DNA from: Schistocephalus solidus
Taxonomy: Eukaryota; Platyhelminthes; Cestoda; Diphyllobothriidea; Diphyllobothriidae
Reading direction: 5' to 3'
Length of the DNA: 64,000 bases
NCBI GenBank assembly: GCA_017591395.1
Contig: WEDG01003361.1
Coordinates: 1 to 64,000, forward strand
Shown one piece after another: positions 58,201-64,000 of this stretch. The notes under the pieces are model-generated. The model saw nothing but the letters and a program-made list of their open reading frames with translations. It was not told the origin of the DNA and made no database searches. Numbering within the stretch: the stretch's first letter is position 1; each line of letters begins with the position of its first letter. The position numbers were made by a program, and so were the translations under genes.

Positions 58201-59611
58201 CACAGAAGCTAAAATGAGAGCTTCGCTAGAAAAACAGGAACCAACGTTGCCACAGCCTGTAACAAACAATAATTATGGGCATCAAGTCCCAGAGTAACAA
58301 CCAGAAAGCGAGTGGACTGGATGATGGGTCTAAAAAGATGAATTAGATGTCCAGGGCACGAAGACAAGTCGATTAAGGATCGATGTAGCCAGTCAAAGGC
58401 CCAAACAGACATAAATCACAGTAGCTGGAGTCAGGATCGATTTAAGGGTTGCACTACTTACAGTGGCGTGGACTAAGGGCTTAGGGACAGCACGAGGAAA
58501 CCGATGTAGTTGGATGACGCATGACTGTCATTGCGTAGGAATCGATGAGGACTAACACTGGTTGAGGAGGCAACAAAGACTTGAGGAAACCTTACATGAC
58601 ATGAACCTTATTCTACCACTCTTCAACCGTATTCTAATGGCAGGGCAAGGTTAAGATGTTTGGAGATGAGCAATGACTGATCTGCCATACCCCCCTGTCG
58701 ATGCGTGTCACACACGTCCAAGTCTCTCATTTATATAGAGGTCCTCCGAAATTCCCAGCTGCGAGGGCTACCGTAAGGCCAGGTAAAGAAGGCGTTACTA
58801 GAGCCATGCCATTTGTCTGGAGAACTGACTTATCTTGCCAGTTGTCCACATTTCTGGCCAGGAATTTTTGGACGCCACAATAGTTTGAAAGATTGCCGTA
58901 GTTAGAATGGTGAAGAAAGTAAGCTCCGGATCGTCCTCACTTCGTTTCCACTCTTATATAAGGTGATATAAGGCAGTCAAGCAGGCACAGCGACCGACGC
59001 AGCATGATGCCTCTGTCCAGCGCATGTCAGAAAAGCGCTACTCGTGAGGTCTCGAAAGAATGGTATACCAGTGGCGACTGCCGACCCATATTTCTACACT
59101 TGCAATGCATATACACGTGTGTGGACAATAAAACACTAATCAAACATAAAGCAGGGTGGGGCGAATCTTACGGCCTCAGACGTTAACCGGGGAACCAACA
59201 ACTTCAAGCCAGTAGAAAACTCACATTAGCCCTAATTGTATAGAAACAAACTAACCTTCCGATATTGTCTATTTTTCAGTGGTTCATTGGGCCACAAAAT
59301 GACTAGTGATCGCACAAGGGGCCGAACCGGAGGTGTGCTGGACGAAAATGGGGGCCAGATTGGGTCATGATGCGCATCAATAGGACTACGTATAGTCCAC
59401 ACGAGCTTATTACGACTACTACACATGGGCAGAGGTGGGGGTGGTGTGATGGTACGCCGAGGCACAGGCTTCAGGTCACAGCAGTCATTGCGTTAAGTTC
59501 CACGATCAGATAGCTGACCAGCTCGGACAGCCGACTGGTGCACTAGAGAGGAGATAGAGGTCGACTATGGCGGATCCACTTCCGCACCACACCAGCACAT
59601 TCCTCGCTATT
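58201..59611. other. Upstream of MRPL19, no recognised gene
   Basis: No frame has a recognisable motif. A segment at about 59290-59480 (gggggccagattggg and following) loosely resembles 54690-54800 and may be another dispersed repeat. Confidence 0.25.
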
Positions 59612-60000
59612 ATAAATCGGACGCATTTAAACCTATCACGCGCTAAAAGTTGTGGTTTAGAAGGCTGTCAAGTGACAAGATAACCCGGTCCTTCTCAAAG
59701 ACTGAGACAGATTGCAATATTTCCCGCTGAATATGGCCTCTATGGCACTCCCAGACAGATCAGATCTAAGCTGCTCTCCTTTTTCTATAAAACTCGGTAC
59801 ACACTGTTGGGACCAGGTCGTGTGTGGCACGTGTGGATGAAGTGTTCAGCTTTATCAGCCACTGCACTTGAACCCACTCCCCGTGGTCGTGACGCTGTCT
59901 CGCTACCAGGCCTAGGTGGCTAAGAGAGGGGATAGTGCGGCGGATGCTCCGCAAGTCCGCTATCACCATAAACTAATCAATGCATAAGTCACAGATCACT
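59612..60000 (+). repeat. SINE-like repeat, family R1
   Basis: It shows cggacgcatttaaacctatc, aaaagttgtggtttagaagg, gttgggaccaggtcgtgtgt, cagctttatcagccactgc and tatcaccataaacta, in the same order as 55371-55790. Confidence 0.7.
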
Positions 60001-60301
60001 GGTTCACCCACCACAACGGGCTACGCCTGAACAATACAGGGGGTCTGACTGTCTCAAGACGCGGTCATCCGTCTGCGGCAAATCCACACGAGCCCATGAC
60101 TGCTGCTTTACATGTGTTTGGTGTCATGCTAACTTATTGCCCTGACCAATTTATAGCTCACCACTATTCTGTTTCTAGTCTTCGTTTCAATAAGCCGATT
60201 GTAAAATGCATAAAGCCCAATTATAAGCTACTCGTCCTTTCGGATTCTTTTATCTATTTCGTTTGTGCTAGTGAATGAGACTATTCTGATTACAGCAATG
60301 T

Positions 60302-61690
60302 ATTCATCTTTTAACTCAAGAATGGATCAATTTCTCAAGCCAGAAGGATTTGATGTGGATCCAAATACTCCAGATGCCTCCGAACAATCGAAAAACCGAT
60401 TTCGCACGTTTGAAAATTTAATGGTCAAGATCGAAATACTGAAACCAAAAATTGAGTGTTCTGACTAAGCATGTCTCCGACTGCCTGCGAATGCACTAGC
60501 GAATGTTCCAGTTACGAAGAAGTTGCAGAATTGCTGCGATATCTCTACTCAAAACCTAAAAACTAAAGCTTTGCTCACCATCTTCTAACGACCTGCAGAC
60601 AAAACGGTGGGCAAACATTCGATCAGTACGCCCAAAAGCTGAAGTCCTACGTAAAAGCTTGAGATTTTAAATCTGTTACAGCAGAAGAATACTATGATGA
60701 TGCCATCAAAGGCACCTTCATCATTAACCTTCTATCAAACAAGACTCGACAGAGACTGTTGGGGCCGAAAAATGTGAACTCTTAAACTACCTTTGATCAG
60801 GCAAGGTCAATGGAATTGGCAGAAAGAGTCTTTACCCTCCAACCATTTCATTCATTACTGCTACTGAGGTGTGCGAAACTCCATCCAGTCCTGCTAAAAC
60901 ACCCGACATTGTAGTTTGCAGTTCATCCTACAGCAGGTATTTCTTTTGCGGGTACGAGGATCACCATAATTCTAGGTGCCCTCACGCGACATTTAATGCA
61001 AAGGCCGTCGTAAAAAGGAGCACTTCCAATAGGTTCCAATAACAGCAAGAAACCGAAAAGTCCTTTACTATACTCATCCCAACATTTCCACCATAGCATC
61101 TGCTAATGCTCCTATCTGCCTGAAGATACCCATGACCACCACCGATCTAACTAACACCACACAAAGACATGATTTGTCTATCTTTAATATAAAGGTACTG
61201 TTTACGAGAATTTCAAGCTCTTGGTCTTGCCGGATTCATGTGCCAATGTTTTACTCGGCCATGACTTTCATCGGCCACTTAAAAGCGTGAAAATTCCCTT
61301 TGAAGAACCTAAGTTTACGTTCTCGCCATGTTCTGTGACTTCCGCTTGTATCGAGCCTCCTGGATTGTTACCTAATCTAACACAGGACTGCAAACCTATC
61401 GCACAAAAATATCGTAGGAACACTAACTCTAATTCAAGATCTACGCGAGAAGATATTCGTTGTCTTCTGTTCAAAGGAGTAATTGAGCCTTTCTTATCTA
61501 TTTAGTGAGCCCATGTTCTGGTGTTGGCCAATGAGAACCACAAAAGGTGGATGTTTGCTGATTATAGCCAGATGATCAACAAATACACACTCGTCGATGT
61601 CTAACCCTCCCACACGGTCGAGCAAATGATTAAACATGTTGCAAACTACGACACGTATAACACTTTTATCTTTAGAGAGTCTATAATCAG
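60302..61690 (+). pseudogene. Ty3/gypsy gag-pol relic
   Basis: The gag start MDQFLKPEGFDVDPNTPDAS is followed by a broken capsid region with DQYAQKLKSY near 60635. A Cys/His knuckle relic, FFCGYEDHHNSRCPHA, lies near 60945. Pol remnants are the VLPDSCANVLLGHDF protease end near 61225, the RT entry LFKGVIEPFLS near 61470, and ANENHKRWMFADYSQMINKY near 61535. Stops and shifts are frequent and it ends near 61690. No LTRs were found. This is a different lineage from the element at 31781-36892. Confidence 0.7.
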
Positions 61691-61804
61691 ATACCTATTA
61701 GCGGCAGATGAAAGGCTGCCAGTAGACTCGGGCATAGGAGAGGGAGGAGAGTGAAGCAGACATTGGGAAACTGTCCTAAGGCAAGTCAGCACATCCCTTA
61801 CTAC

Positions 61805-62185
61805 AAATGAATTAGACGCACAATAATGGCTTGGAAGGCTGCCAACTAACGGAAAAACCCAAATTCTTCAGGCTGCGGAGGCTCCATCTTAGGGTGACCT
61901 TTATGGAACTCTTACACACGTGAGGTTCAAGTCGTCATCACAAAAGACTGGCAAACTTAGTGGGGATGAGGTGTGTGACGGTGAATAGGCAGTTTGGCTA
62001 TGTCAGGTAAAGTGTCTACAGTATCAGAATACCATGGGCAATGGAAGAGAGTGCAGTAGATGTTGGGCAAATCCGCCTCACTGCAAAATGACACACGAAA
62101 TGCATCGTTACCGAATCTAATGGAAGGGGAGGGGGGGTACACAATGGGAGTCATCACGTAAGACGGTCGAACTGTCAGATCTACA
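61805..62185 (+). repeat. SINE-like repeat R1/R2, diverged
   Basis: It begins attagacgcacaataatggc and continues ttggaaggctgcc, as in 2348-2420. It ends with gacggtcgaactgtc near 62163, the shared end motif. Confidence 0.55.
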
Positions 62186-62189
62186 GTCA

Positions 62190-64000
62190 TACTGACAGCT
62201 GACGTCTGCCAGTTGAGTGACCAAAGAAAATAGTAATCACATCATATACCAAATTCCATTGCCAGTATTTGGCGGTTGAAATTTAATCTCTCCGGCTTCT
62301 GTTAATTAAGTATTGTATTTCTAATAGAAAGATGAGGTGGTAAAAGGTTGTTGAAGTTTGCCAACAATATCCAGATATTTATTAAAAGTACTTAAAAATG
62401 GCTACAAACATATCCTAATGTAGTTTTAAAAAATGGTCATATAGGTAGGCGCACTAACTACGATCTAGTCAGCTGTCAGTTTTGCAAGTCAGCTCGTAAC
62501 ATCAGACCGATAAAGGTGCCAAAACTGGTAAGCCACTTGAAAGCCTACCTCTCATCCACGCTCAAAATGACTCATGCAAGATAACGTAATATCACAAAAT
62601 TATAGGTCCCACGCATCCAAGGATCTGCGTACAGAAATTTTGCTTTGGTCTGCAACATGAGTCGAAAGAGAATGCGACAGTAAATAGTTAAAATCAAGAT
62701 CGTTGGACATAGAGGCCATTCAGCAAATTTTTGAATTAACCCAGATGGAACACAACGAATGGATTCTCCATAATCTTACAGTGGTCTGTCCAAATAAATC
62801 AATCTAGGTCTTACAGGAACGATTCTTCTTGTTAACTTCAGTCAATGAAAGCAGGATCCGAAAATATGGCTGCAATTATAACCTCCATAGAGCAGGTCTC
62901 AAACCCAGAACACTACTTACTTATACATCAAGTTAATGATAGATCCCTTGCGCAGTAACCCCTTTTAGGATGTAAAATGTGGCGTTAATATTGACAACTC
63001 GAAAGTTGATCTTTATGAGAATTTGATAGCTTGATGACTAGTAAAATACCCCTCTTTCGTCTCCGCAATTGAATTTTATTCTTATCTACCATACATAGTA
63101 CCGTTCGAGCCTCCTCTGCCAAAATAGTCAATGCAACGTTGAGGATGCGTGAAAACAAGGCACGCGATGATGACGACAACTCCATAAAATCTGCAAGCTT
63201 TTTTTCAATGTTATGTCGTCCCGAATCCGTGAGGTGGTTTGGTAAGTGTGGACGACAGTTACTTGTATAAAGAGGTCTCGATACGTATAATTTATGCTGC
63301 GACGGCAGGTAGTTTCTCCCGGAGAAGGTATTTACACATAATCCACTTGCTTAGAAAGGTCAATAAACAAGGACGGTCACGATAAATAAAGCAAAGGAAG
63401 AGTCTAAGATTAAGAAATTTGTTCTAAAGACAGCGAAATTCTACTATAACTAAAATAATTCACTCGTAGTTCCCCGTCCATGCGTCACCATGCGATGTTA
63501 TCAAGGGTACAGCTTGCGCCAATTAGGCCAACGGACTGCGAGACGAGTTTTTCTCGCATCCCATCGCAGAACTAGCCACAGAATAAACGTAAGGGGCTAA
63601 CCCATGGGGGAGTGTGGTTACTGGGTACAATTCTAGCAAGTTCACAGTAGAATTCTAATGAATCGAATTATTTTGCTGAGAATTAAGGAGAGTTCATAGA
63701 ATGTGATTATGGACTGGTGTAGAAAGAAGTTTCGGTGATGCTTACCAAGCTGACGCAGGATTATCGTGAAGGGATAGCTGATCACATGTCAGTCCTCAAC
63801 CAGGACCACCTTTTTACAAACAGCCTCATTACCAAATATGTAATCTCGTTGCGATTAACTTTAACAAACTTAACAATTATCGAACTTCGAAAAAGAACTA
63901 TGTTTCCGCCATGAAGCAGATGATTCAAATATAAAAAATCAGCAACTCACAACTTGCTTTCAACAATAGACATTGACTATTGTATGTTTGTCGGCCACTT
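62190..64000. other. No recognised feature
   Basis: AT-rich sequence with short frames only, up to the end of the window. Confidence 0.3.

Noticed and set aside
1..64000. CRISPR arrays, operons, bacterial promoters or phage genes
   Set aside because: No regularly spaced identical short repeats, no clusters of co-directional intact ORFs, and clear spliced eukaryotic genes.

Overview
The window is eukaryotic. It shows spliced genes with GT-AG introns, eukaryotic tRNA genes and a very dense, mostly decayed load of transposable elements. The set of elements points to a flatworm, most likely a tapeworm of the Spirometra/Dibothriocephalus/Schistocephalus type. The set comprises non-LTR retrotransposons with C-terminal C2H2 zinc fingers, CR1-like and RTE-like elements, Penelope-like elements, Ty3/gypsy, and Tigger-like and CACTA-like DNA transposons. 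Very short introns (46 and 53 nt) beside a 14-kb intron also fit. The assignment to organism is inference from element families; no species marker is visible.

Two host protein genes can be supported. The first is a six-exon gene for mitochondrial ribosomal protein bL19m (MRPL19) on the minus strand, from 58181 down to 41109. Its splice sites and phases all agree and give a 287-residue product with an N-terminal mitochondrial-type presequence. Its third intron is 14.1 kb long and full of transposons. The second gene is an intronless 353-codon ORF at 56515-57576. It lies inside that intron on the opposite strand and may carry a divergent RhoGAP-like fold. Two intact tRNA-Cys(GCA) genes (25988-26059 minus, 37567-37638 plus) and one decayed copy (3417-3488) are also present.

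Layout, left to right. 165-2029: dead non-LTR retrotransposon with C2H2 tail. 2036-2740: SINE-like repeats. 3417-3488: tRNA-Cys pseudogene. 4889-5108: MITE with telomere-like core. 6300-8100: Penelope-like element (minus) with its terminal repeat duplicated in inverted orientation at 8236-8465. 9745-10205: fragment of a CACTA-like transposase. 10640-11075: endonuclease fragment of an RTE-like element. 11425-14425: nearly full-length but broken CR1-like element (minus). 14700-16560: Tigger-like transposase pseudogene (minus). 17480-25375: head-to-tail array of CACTA-like transposons, including a 1341-bp tandem duplication, with a second transposon gene encoding a DUF4806-type protein. 31781-36892: Ty3/gypsy element with both LTRs. 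It sits in a roughly 290-bp repeat whose uninterrupted copy is at 25378-25668, so the insertion site is visible. 37637-38507: tandem duplication beside a tRNA. 39690-40212: second Penelope-like fragment with the GIY-YIG end. 41109-58181: the MRPL19 locus. 59612-62185: further SINE-like repeats and a gypsy gag-pol relic.

Nothing in the window looks like an operon or a prokaryotic system. Almost all long open frames are relics of mobile elements. The parts most worth pursuing are the MRPL19 locus with its nested antisense gene and the DUF4806-bearing transposon array.
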